Below the pieces are notes generated by a model. It was not told the origin of the DNA, did no database searches, and worked only from the letters and a program-made list of their open reading frames with translations. Of a DNA stretch of 64,000 nt, positions 54,888 to 64,000 are shown in pieces (positions within the stretch are counted from its first letter, which is position 1; the number at the start of each line of letters is the position of its first letter). The translations under genes were made by a program, and so were the position numbers. The DNA is from Triangularia verruculosa (taxonomy: Eukaryota; Ascomycota; Sordariomycetes; Sordariales; Podosporaceae): contig MU863938.1 of the NCBI GenBank assembly GCA_033296885.1, positions 124,001 through 188,000 of the forward strand, given 5' to 3'.

Positions 54888-56611
54888 ATGCTCCAACAGA
54901 GCGCTATTCTCCAACACCCAACCGTGGGACCCATCCGCGGGGTGAAGAAAGTCGATGGTGTTACACAGTTCCTCGGTGTTCAATATGCGACTCTGAAAGA
55001 TCGGTTCTCGCGCGCAGAGCTTTTGAAGTCATACCCGTCAGACCACCCCCGACTTCGGTATGGTGTTTTCGACGCCACGACTATCGCAGCCATCCCACTG
55101 TCGCCTGCAGATGGCTGTGCATGGGAGCACAAATTAATCCAACAGTCATTGGAATCTCCAAGCTTTGAACAGTCAGACACCGAGTGTCTCACACTCAACA
55201 TTGCTGTCCCTGATCTTCAGGCTGACGGCCCAGAATGGCCAGTTTTGGCTCTGGTGCATGGAGGTGCTTTTGCCACGGGGAGCAGTTCCTACCCTCAGTA
55301 TGATCTCGCTCGTATTGTTAAGATGAGCGTCAAGATCGGCAAGCCGATTATTGCTGTTGGAATCAAGTGAGTATCCGTTAATTACCGTAGAAATTTGCCT
55401 TGATATCAGGTGGCTGACAATGCTTCAGCTACCGCCTGGGCGTCCCTGGCTTCCTGCACTCTTCAGCCATGAAGGCGGCAGGTTACAAGCCAAACAATGG
55501 TCTCGATGATCAGAGACAAGGGTTGCTGTGGATAAAGCACCACATTGCAGGCTTTGGTGGTGACCCCCATCGTGTCACCTACATTGGTGAAAGCTCTGGG
55601 GCGGCATCTGGAACCTTCCATCTGCACTCCAAAGAGCCTTTGTTCAGCCAATTGATCTCGATGAGTGGCTCTTCGTTGGTGAAAGCCAAACAGCCAGAGC
55701 TTGCCGAGAGGTCGTTCAAGACCGCCCTGCAGCTTCTCAATGTCTCGGAGACAGAGGAGACGGCCCAGATTCAGTGTCTTTTGGAGGTGCCCATGGAGGA
55801 TATCAGGGAGAAGGTTGGGCGCAAAGTGCCAATGGCACCCATTGTTGATGGAGACCTGGTTCCCAGAACGACGTCCTATGCGCTGATGGCCGACACGGCG
55901 CAGACAACAGAGCTGTTCCCAGGGATGAAATGGTGCAAGCGGATCATGTTTGGTGATTGCCAGATGGATGGCAATGCATATGGGCCACGTGTGGGAGCGA
56001 GACAGGACATCCTCCCAAGGACTCTGGCGACTTTCTTAGCCACCACTCTTGACCCCGTTGACCCAGCTCTGGCACCCACAATCGTCTCTGGGTACGGACT
56101 CGACACTGCTGCTACCGTGAATTCGCAAGAGTCTCTCAAGGCTTGTTTGGATCTTGCCACGGGTATTTGCTTTGGGCTTGGCGCGAGGACATTTGTCAGA
56201 TCGTGGTCTCAGGCAGGACTGGAGGCTTTCCTATACCACTTCAACGTTCCAAATCCATGGGACGGGCCTTGGAAGGGTTACGCGGCTCACATTCTCGACA
56301 TTGCCTTTGTTCTCCAGAACTACCAAGAAAAGCTCCCCGCAGGTCAACAAAAGGCTGCCAAAAAGCAGACCGAGGATGCTATCTCTTTCATCTATGGCGA
56401 GGTTCCTTGGCCAGCGTACAAGATTGGCGCGCAGGAGGGCGCCATGGTGTATTTTGCGCGGGAACAAAGCAGCGAGGACGAGTCTCGATATGTGCCTGGT
56501 GAGATAACGGAGGAGACCGGAAGGCGGGACATCCTGCAAAAGATCATGACGCAAGAGGTGTTTGACAAGGTCATGGACGCTTGGGATCTCTTCATGAAGG
56601 GTCCAAAATAG
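54888..56611 (+). CDS. Type-B carboxylesterase/lipase
   Basis: Exons 54888-55366 and 55429-56611 give 553 aa. HGGAFATGS (oxyanion), GESSGAASGTFHL (nucleophile Ser in GESSG), the acid residue region and AAHILDIAFVL (catalytic His) are present. There is no signal peptide, so it is probably cytosolic. It hydrolyses carboxylic esters; in this context it could open lactones or release aromatic acids from esters. The intron has a GTGAGT donor and CTTCAG acceptor with phase 2. It lies next to the Zn2Cys6 regulator. Confidence 0.85.
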
Positions 56612-56984
56612 AATAGTCGTAGTTTAGTTTTCTCATTGCCCATCAAACCATCAAACTTCCAACCATCAAACTTCCACCGTCGAGTTTTTAGACCCCTCAC
56701 GCTCCGCATATGCTGCCCACAGTGGTCGGAGAAAAGCCCCAGCTTGCGGGCTTGCCTTGTCCGCCGACCAGGTTACCCCTCACACCAGCGAGCCAGTGCC
56801 CACTTGGTCGGGCATTCAAGCGCCGGGCCCCGATGATTTCCCCAGTTTGCCCAATCTTTCTCCTTTTCCCCGCATTTTGGGGCCTTGGCCAGCGACATTT
56901 CTAGCAGTACTGCTAGGTTTGCAAGCCCCCGAGAAGCAGTTCCTGGTTGACACATCCATCCATCCACCTTTAAACCCGAGAAAT
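56612..56984. other. Intergenic upstream of the Zn2Cys6 regulator
   Basis: About 370 bp; contains a CCATCAAACTTCCA direct repeat near 56650. No gene seen. Confidence 0.4.
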
Positions 56985-59625
56985 ATGGCGGAGCCACTCA
57001 CCTCTGTATCCAAACGCGGTCGCTCCAACGCTTCTGGCACTGACAATTCAGGTCCAGCGCCCAAGAGGCCTGCAGTGCGCAAACGGGCTCCATTGGCATG
57101 CGAAGAGTGCCGCACACGAAAGCGCCGCTGCGATGGGGCCCTGCCGTACTGCTCTGGCTGCAAGAAGCGTTTATCTCGGTGCGTTTACTTGGCTGATATT
57201 CAAGAAAAGGCTTGGCAGAATGAGTAAGTGCCCACCACTGAAGATTATCCACTGCCCAGTGGGCGATGGTCAGGTAATTGACTTGCTATCTAGTATGATT
57301 CGCTCGTTAAGGTCGCAATTGAAGGAGCTCGAGGACCAGGCGCAGCCGGGGGATCAGGGGCGTGACAATGATTCTTTGAATGTCCAAGATGAAATCGTCA
57401 TTCCAGATCAACCGCCTCCCAACACAGGAGTGACCGTCGAGTCAAGCAATGTGTCGCACCACAACGACAGCAATGCGCAACAAGCAATACCGGTTCCATC
57501 GAATCCAACTTCTTGTACGGCGGAACAGCCATTGGAACCAGCCCTGGGCGCAGACAAACCTCCATCGTGGGTTAGTCCTCTCAGCCCATACGGTGGGAGC
57601 TCCTCGGGAGCGTCGGCAGGACGACTTGAACCCATTGGCGTCGAGAGGTTGATGAGGCCGATAGACCAAGTGATCAGGATCGGTGCTAGGGCTTCAGCCA
57701 GTCCATCAAGTGGAAACCCTGCTCCTCCCGCTCCCCACAGATGCTGCTGTGACCGCCTGCTCGGAGTTGGTGCTGCCACATGGTCCCTTCCACTTCGCCG
57801 GCATGCCGACGAGCTCGTGGAGTTATACTTTCACCGCGTTCACCGGTCATACCCTATTTTGCATGAGCCTACCTTCAGATCGCAATACCGACAATTATGG
57901 GAACCATCACAACCGAATGCAGGTCACTGCTCCGGATTGTGAAGACAAAAAAGCCTGCTTAGAACATTTCCGGCAACAATCAACGCCCTTTTTGCACTAG
58001 CCTCTTGGTTTGCTCCTGGACCAAGTACCGAAGAAAACAAGGCTCGCGCCAGCAGCTTCTTCAGCATGACTCAAAAGTTCGACCTGCTCGAGATCATTGA
58101 CGAGGAAGTCGGCATCGAGTCTGTTCAGCTGCTTCTGCTCATGGGCTTCTATCTCCAGAGCACAGAACGATTCTCAAAGTGTTGGAACATCACTGGTCTG
58201 GCTATCAGGATGGCACAGAATATGAGTCTGCATCTGACTCCACACGATGCTCGAAGGAAAGGGCTGCTGCTAAGTTGTCCCAGTCAGCTGGAAGAAGAGA
58301 TGCGAGTTCGAGTGTGGTATGGCTGCGTGCTTCTGGATCGGGAAATTTCGATGTCCTTCGGAAGGCCACTCATGATATCGGGAGGTGATCAGTTGAGACT
58401 CCCGGAGGCGATTGATGACGAGCACCTGTCCGGGGAAGATGGAGACAAACGGAATACCCAGCCAAGCAACTGCCCCAGTCAAATCTCAGCGTATATCGAA
58501 ACCATCAAACTATATAAATTCCTCGGCCAAGTATTAGACAGAGAAGACGATGGTGGCGATGACTCAGGCAACTACTCCGACATACAGGCCTTGTTGGATC
58601 TCGATACCAGGATCATGGAATGGCGAGATGGGCTCCCCGGACACCTTCAGTATGAACCGACGCTTGAAAATGGACAAGATCACGCCTCGACTCCAGGAAG
58701 CCTTTCAGCACAGGACTTCTCTGGGCAGGCGAGACGCCTCTACACGCGGTTTCTACATGTCAGGGTTCTCATTTTGAGGCCGGCACTCGAACAGTTCTTC
58801 CAGAAGCAACGACAACACACCGTACCCGGTCCTGCCGCCAGAGGCAGCGTGGCTGGCGTTGCGAGGGTCCAGGACCTCATGTTGTCAGATATTGCGGCGC
58901 AGTGCGTGTTGTCTGCAGATTCACTCGTGAAGTGCCTGGACACCCACATTCGCAGCCAAAGCCTTGCTGCTTGGTGGTACAACATCAGCTGTAAGTTTCA
59001 TGTTGCCTACCACGGACAAAACACAAGCACTTTTGACCCGAGACCGGAAGCTAACAGATACATAGACCTTCACACTTGCGGCAGCACCCTGTTGATGGGC
59101 CAGTTGTGCTCCTTTAATGAATCAATCGTGACGAGGGAGTCACTCTCCGCCAGCTGGGAACTGTGCCTTCGATGTCTCTCACGGTACACAGGATTGAGCA
59201 GCATCGCCAGCAAATCGTTTCACCTACTGCAAGAGAGCTCGAAACGCCTTCTCCCAGAAAAACTGGCTTCGCAGCCACAGACACCCTCTTTCCCTGTTAT
59301 CACCGCCACGGCGCAGGTTCCTGAGCCGGGCTCAAGAACTCAGGTTGGCCAGCCCATGACACCTTCGACGTCAACGGAGGCCGGCGCATATATGCAGTAC
59401 TCAAGTCTTCTTCTGGCTCCGCACAGGATTTACGCCTGTCCTGAACCGACAACGCCCAACGGCCACCTGTTGCCATCAGCAGTTGACCCCCTGCTGGCAG
59501 GAACCACAGACATAATGATGAACGACGGTGGTTTTGAGAACGTGCCAGAGTTTTGGGAAACTCCTTTCCTGTCTCAGTTGGAGTTCTATCAGCCTCATGA
59601 TTTCAATTTTTCCCAACTCGAGTAA
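56985..59625 (+). CDS. Zn2Cys6 transcription factor, interrupted by in-frame TGA or with a cryptic intron
   Basis: The N-terminal binuclear cluster is complete: Cys39, 42, 49, 56, 59 and 66. Exon 1 56985-57223 joins 57294 after a 70-bp intron; a third intron is 58991-59065 (GTAAGT, ACATAG), giving ISYLHTCGST. Between them the fungal-TF domain (YFHRVHRSYPILHEPTFRSQ...IESVQLLLLMGFYLQSTERFSKCWNITGLAIRMA) runs in one frame except for TGA at 57940-57942 between SGL and RQKS, where relatives usually carry Cys. Alternatively a GT-AG intron at 57923-58001 is in phase and removes the stop, but also the conserved FPATINALFALA block. It probably regulates the surrounding catabolic genes. Confidence 0.72.
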
Positions 59626-59726
59626 TGTAGCACAACAGGACAATATGTTATGATGACACGAAACACACTGTACAATTAGCGCCCATAATAACCCTAACAA
59701 TCTATGAAAGAAACACCCCAACAACT

Positions 59727-61237
59727 TCAAACTTCAAGCACGATCTGGCTCAACCCAAGAAGTGTCTCACACTCTTTAACACTGTCACTCTGGAGCTCGT
59801 CATACAAGTCAATCTCGCTTGGGATCGTGCGCCCAAGCAGTTCCTCAAGCTGCACACGACTCCTCTTGCTCTCCTCTTCCGTCCTCTGAAGCTTCCTCTC
59901 ATGCCCGCCGTCCTTTTCTCCGCCCAGGTTAGAAGTGAAGATACCCGCCGCTGAAAAAGGCAGGAAGTCCTCGTATGTGATTGGCTCACAGCTCGCAACC
60001 CCCTCCTTCAACAGCGTATCCATGTGGACTGACCCTTTCCAGTTGTGTCCACCGGCCATCTTATCCTCAGCTACACGATAGCGGAAATATACTAGCTCTT
60101 CCTTCCTGAGAGTTTCCCAGTCATCGGGGTACTCAGCAAACACCTCCTTCAACACCGCGTCAGCGTCCTTGTCCTCCCTCTCGCTCTTCCTGACAGCCTT
60201 GGCAAGCAACGTGTCGTACAGTTCCCTTCCTTTTCTTGTAACTGCAGCCCCGCGTTGCTCCACCTCTCCAAACCTGGCAGTATGAGTGCCATCAACGCCC
60301 TGTTCCGCTCCACCGGCAAAAATGACCCTCTCTTCCAAGGCCTTGAAGCTCGTTTGCCGGAGCAGGATCTCGCATTTCCTCCGAGGCGGTCCTTCGATGC
60401 ACTCTTTCGCGGGGAGACCCTGTGCGATCATCTCTGCTTGGACCGCGTCAATGTCCAGAGTTCGAGGGGTGAGGTGGTTGATGTGTGCAGAGGGGAAGCA
60501 GACAATATCCGCCACCATGGGGTGCTCTGTCTTCAGGGTGAGGTACGTCTCCAACGGGACCGACGACCGGGAGTGCCATTTGAAGATCTTGAGGGACTCG
60601 GTGATCAAAGAGTCGGCGTCTTGGGTGGTGAGCTTGACCGAGTCGGGAGTAGTGGTCTCGGCATGGTCAATCAGCTCGACCAGCTTTGCGGAGAAGAGCT
60701 GTCTGGTTGAGAGGATGGAGGTGGCCATCTCCCTGACGGCCGGGGAGGAGATGAGCTTCGGTCTCAAGACGGTGGTGAAAACTCGGAAGGGGTTCTTTCG
60801 TAGGGACTCCTCTGTTCTGGGGCGGAAGGCGGTGCCGTGGAGAGGGAAGCCGACCATCTTCAGATCATAGTAGCCGACGGGGTACATGCCCATGAGAGCG
60901 AAGAGGCGGCCGATCATGCGCATTTCTTGCTGGGTCCCTAGTCTGATTGCTCCATGGCGTTCGAGCTGGAAGCGAGAGGGGAGGTCGCTGAGGCTTTGTC
61001 CCCGGCTTTGGAGGATGCTGGTATCGACATTGTTCACCAAGTCAACTAACTTGCCGTAGAGGGGGACTTCAGCCCTGTACATATCCGAGAGAGCCCGTAC
61101 GAAGCGAGTCCGGAGGTGGTCTGGATCCCATCTGTTTCATACGGTCAGTGGCTGCCGCCACGGTTGAGGGAAGTGACGACGTACGGTGTTGGCTCCTCAT
61201 GATGGACAGTTTCGCTGGGTGGAATAGCTGAAGGCAT
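59727..61237 (-). CDS. 2-oxoadipate dioxygenase/decarboxylase-like protein (HglS/YdcJ family)
   Basis: Exons 61185-61237 and 59727-61131 give 485 aa. Motifs match the DUF1338/HglS family: MYRAEVPLYG, AIRLGTQQEMRMIGRLFALMGMYPVGYYDL, NPFRVFTTVLR, SAHINHLTPRTLDIDAVQAEM, IEGPPRRKCEILLRQTSFKALEE and TARFGEVEQRGAAVT. In bacteria and plants the enzyme uses Fe(II) to turn 2-oxoadipate into 2-hydroxyglutarate in lysine breakdown. The small first exon (17 codons) is joined in phase by GTACGT...AACAG. Its position in a catabolic cluster fits a role in downstream metabolism of a ring-cleavage product, but this is inference. Confidence 0.85.
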
Positions 61238-62300
61238 TGTGTATGTGCAAGGTGAATTTCGTTATGCTAACTTGTGGATTGGTATCAACATGAACACAGG
61301 GAACTGCAGAGTAGATAAGGTGATTGAGACTGCTATCAAGAAGATAGCGGCTACATGACGAAACCTTGAACAACAAGGTCCGGCCTTTCCCGAAACGGCT
61401 TGCTGCGGTGAGCTGACCGTGAGCATATCGTGTTTCGGTGACATTGCTCTAGAAAGACGACTGGCCATGATAAGGTACGTACCACCCCTTAATGCACGCC
61501 AAGATCCGGTGTTTCCCCTGCGCAGGAGCCAGCGCTATCTCCGCACGGTTTGCCACGGCTCAAACCAAGCGGTGATGGTGCGGAACCAGGTATCCCGCCT
61601 TGTCACTAGAGCCACCAGGGCTGTTGTCTATCGCTGCTGACCAGCCATGTGACATGTGAGCAAGGAATCCCAGTGACGTGTGTCACGGTTACACCGCTCA
61701 AGCCGGTCAATCTTTTACCAAGTCTTTTGTCCATCAGGACATGTTCGTTGCTAGGCAACGTACCTAGGGTACCTAGGTACTCGAGCATCTGTCTAGCATT
61801 TCTCACATACCTGTAATGTGGGTCATATATATGATGAGGCATTCGTGGCATTCAGATGGCTAGAACACCCGACATGTCTTGAAGCAACTTGCACTGTCCT
61901 TGAATGCCATGTGACTGACACTCTCGAAGATACCTAGGTACCTTAGGTATATCATTTACCTACCTTGTCTTCAACACCGGTATCAAATCCAACGCCTGCC
62001 AAATTTATTTCCACTCATTACCTAGCTCAGCTATGTTAAGCCAACACAAATTATCAGGTGCTCATGTTCTCTCTAATTACCTAGACGTCGGAAGGTTCTG
62101 TAAGTTCGGTCTGCAAACACGAGCATACCGTGGGCACCTAGACATAGTGGAATGTCTGTTCGGGTCTATCATGTCAAAATGTTGTATCCCATTAAAACCT
62201 TCAATTGCAACCCAACATTGTTTCAACGAGATGAGAAAGCGAAGCTACCTAAACTGTAGATTTGGAAAACACCTACAGTAGGTACCTATGTGACTCGATC
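61238..62300. other. Intergenic with multiple TACCTAGGTA palindromes
   Basis: About 1.06 kb: upstream of HglS-like gene and downstream of the DLH gene. Palindromes at about 61760-61785, 61930-61950, 62070-62085. No gene seen. Confidence 0.45.
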
Positions 62301-63092
62301 TTATCCCTCAACAAGCCACTCCTTGAACCAAGTAACCGCCGCTCTCCGTGCCCTCTCAAGCCCCTTGATCTCCGCTGGATCTTCACGGTTCCCTCTGATA
62401 GAGAAGCCATGTGACAAGCCAGGAAAGTACTGGTAGTCGAAAGGCACGCCAATCTTGGGAATCTCAGTCACGGCATGAGTCTTGAGCTCCTCGGTGAACT
62501 GAGGATCGATCTCTGGGGCGATAATCTGCGCCGGCACACCGACGTTGGAGATCTCATCTTTGGTGAGGAAGGTTGGGTGAGCAGCCGAGATACAGTCCAC
62601 AAGGGGGCTCTCGGACTTGGCGCCGAGTTGAAACACGGCCCAACCTCCATAGCAGAAGCCAATGGCGCCAATCTTGCTGTGCTGAGTGCGGAGGTGCTTC
62701 GCAAAAGCCACCATCTCTGGGCCACGGACAGCCTTGCTGTTTATCTCCATGAAATTGGGAAGGTTGAGCTTGTCCCATTCCGCAGGATTGTCGACCAGAT
62801 CTGCGGACAGCACAACGCCCCCATAGCTTTGTGATCATCAGCAAGTGAGCCCGGGAGTTGTTTGGGGGGAAGCCTACAAGTCAGGGACATAGACGGTCGC
62901 CCCAACCTCTGCTGCGTAGCTATCTGCCAGCAATCTTGTATTGCCAAACGTCCAGCCATAGAGATCATGGATGACTATGATGGCAGCATCCGGGTTGGAG
63001 CCAGTGACATAGCATTTCTGACCATTCACTTCAGTCTCCTTGCCCTGAGGTTGACCGCCCCACTTGAATCCTTTCAAACAGCACTGGCTCAT
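62301..63092 (-). CDS. Dienelactone hydrolase-family protein
   Basis: Exons 62878-63092 and 62301-62826 give 246 aa. Nucleophile Cys130 in GFCYGG, Asp in PEIDPQ and His in GLSHGF form the Cys-Asp-His triad. The splice junction (GTAGGC to CACAAAG) restores DFYGGVVLSADL; the ORF ending earlier is an intron read-through. In aromatic degradation dienelactone hydrolase opens the lactone ring to maleylacetate. Fungal relatives of this size have also been seen in other pathways. It is divergent from the quinone oxidoreductase (456-bp gap). Confidence 0.88.
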
Positions 63093-63547
63093 GGTGATGG
63101 TGGAGAAAAACGTCGATGGGATGATGTCTTGACAGTGTCAGTACGTAGTTGGTGTTCTCAGAACTGGCTGTTGTGTCTCATCAGTAGAAAAGTGGACTCA
63201 GGAATGGGCTGCACATTTCTGGGCCTTGTTGTATTGCGCAGTGGAAAATAGCACCATGTTATCGCAACGCCTCGGCGACTTCGGACTTGTGCGGGCCCAC
63301 AATCAGACTGCCTCCGCTCTACCTCCGCCCCAGATCCGCGGCGATCCACTCGGGCAAGTGGGTCCCGAAGGTCGCCATGAGACCGGAGAGAGATGTAATC
63401 GGCAAGGAAATCGATCTGTTTGCTGTGATGATGCTCATCTCACACGTTTTGTCCGAAATTTGTATTCTCACTTCACATCTTCAACCAAGCCTTACTTCAC
63501 ATCTTTCATCACAACCCACTTGCTCGGCAGCAGCACAAACTAGCAAA
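63093..63547. promoter_or_regulatory. Bidirectional promoter, DLH / quinone oxidoreductase
   Basis: 455 bp between divergent start codons. No known site identified. Overlapping small ORFs here are shadows. Confidence 0.4.
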
Positions 63548-64000
63548 ATGTCTATTCCAGGAACTCAAAGAGCCGTTGTGGTGGAGAAAGTCGGAGGTCC
63601 AGAGGTCCTCGAGTACAGAACCGATTATGCCGTTTCACAAGCAGCTGAGGGGCAGGTGCTCGTCAAGAACGAGATCTCGGGCATCAACTACATCGACACA
63701 TACTTCCGCACCGGCCTGTACCCATCACCAAAGCCTGAGGTTTTGGGCAGAGAAGCGGCCGGAACAGTGGTGGCCCTCGGTCCGAAGACTGAGGAGTTTG
63801 ACTTGAAGGTCGGCGACAGAGTCATTTGGCTCGCGAATGCCGGTTATGCAGAGTACTCTGCCCTCCCAGCGGCCAAGACCCTAAAACTGCCAGATGCCGT
63901 TTCTTACGAGGATGCGACTGCCAGTTTTATGAGCGGTCTTACAGTGCTGGCCCTTGCCAAGGAGACATACACTGTTCTTTCCGGTCGAGGGAAATGTTTT
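63548..64000 (+). CDS. NADPH:quinone oxidoreductase (zeta-crystallin type), 5' part
   Basis: Start ATG at 63548 in AGCAAA context. The N-terminal GroES-like domain reads AVVVEKVGGPEVLEY, QVLVKNEISGINYIDTYFRTGLYP, LGREAAGTVVALG, VGDRVIWL and GYAEYSALPA, as in fungal ZTA1-like quinone oxidoreductases of the zinc-less MDR family. The window ends about 150 residues in; the last codons (TYTVLSGRG) do not match the family and may already be intron. Such enzymes reduce quinones with NADPH, so it could protect against quinones made by the cluster. Confidence 0.85.
   Translation, partial: MSIPGTQRAVVVEKVGGPEVLEYRTDYAVSQAAEGQVLVKNEISGINYIDTYFRTGLYPSPKPEVLGREAAGTVVALGPKTEEFDLKVGDRVIWLANAGYAEYSALPAAKTLKLPDAVSYEDATASFMSGLTVLALAKETYTVLSGRGKCF

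Noticed and set aside
1..64000. CRISPR arrays or bacterial operon signals
   Set aside because: Spliceosomal introns and fungal families show a eukaryotic genome; the repeats have no spacer pattern.

Overview
This window comes from a filamentous ascomycete, most likely a Sordariomycete and probably Sordariales-like. The evidence is short GT-AG introns (about 48-70 bp) with CTRAC-type branch sites, ascomycete-specific families (HacA, Con-6, AA9 LPMO, a CYSTM-type small protein, Zn2Cys6 regulators) and two AT-rich, TpA-rich blocks that look like repeat-induced point mutation (RIP). Gene models were built by eye from splice sites, reading phase and family alignment from memory; no search was run.

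Left part (1-14.4 kb): the window opens in the last exon of hacA, the unfolded-protein-response bZIP factor. Next is a nested, imperfect inverted duplication (about 1.7-11.8 kb) made of broken copies of the 3' part of an alcohol oxidase gene and of RIP-mutated sequence. An intact alcohol oxidase gene (AOX, 9 exons, 670 aa) lies at its right end. Near the centre is a GIY-YIG nuclease-like gene split by one in-frame TGA, followed by a 51-bp minisatellite.

Middle left (14.4-28.6 kb): a MYND-finger gene sits between two 164-bp inverted repeats that look identical by eye, with a frameshifted MYND paralogue nearby, a carotenoid-oxygenase relic, and several tracts of a degenerate 21-bp tandem repeat. 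Intact genes follow: a SET-domain protein, PEX16 and a glutathione S-transferase.

Centre (28.6-41 kb): an AA9 lytic polysaccharide monooxygenase, a tiny membrane protein, an intron-containing tRNA-Glu(CUC), a long gene-poor stretch, a proline/cysteine-rich small protein, a calpain-like protease, Con-6 and a Golgi-type glycosyltransferase candidate.

Right part (41-51.6 kb): an Hsp70-like ATPase, an AIG1-type GTPase with a C-terminal membrane anchor, a coiled-coil protein, a small unknown gene related to the 164-bp repeats, and a damaged CorA-like gene. This mix resembles accessory, defence or incompatibility-like neighbourhoods in fungi.

Far right (51.9-64 kb): a probable aromatic or ring-cleavage catabolic cluster: FAD monooxygenase, vicinal-oxygen-chelate dioxygenase, carboxylesterase, Zn2Cys6 regulator (interrupted by TGA or spliced around it), a 2-oxoadipate dioxygenase/decarboxylase-like protein, dienelactone hydrolase and a quinone oxidoreductase running off the end. 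Divergent pairs share short promoters, which fits co-regulation.
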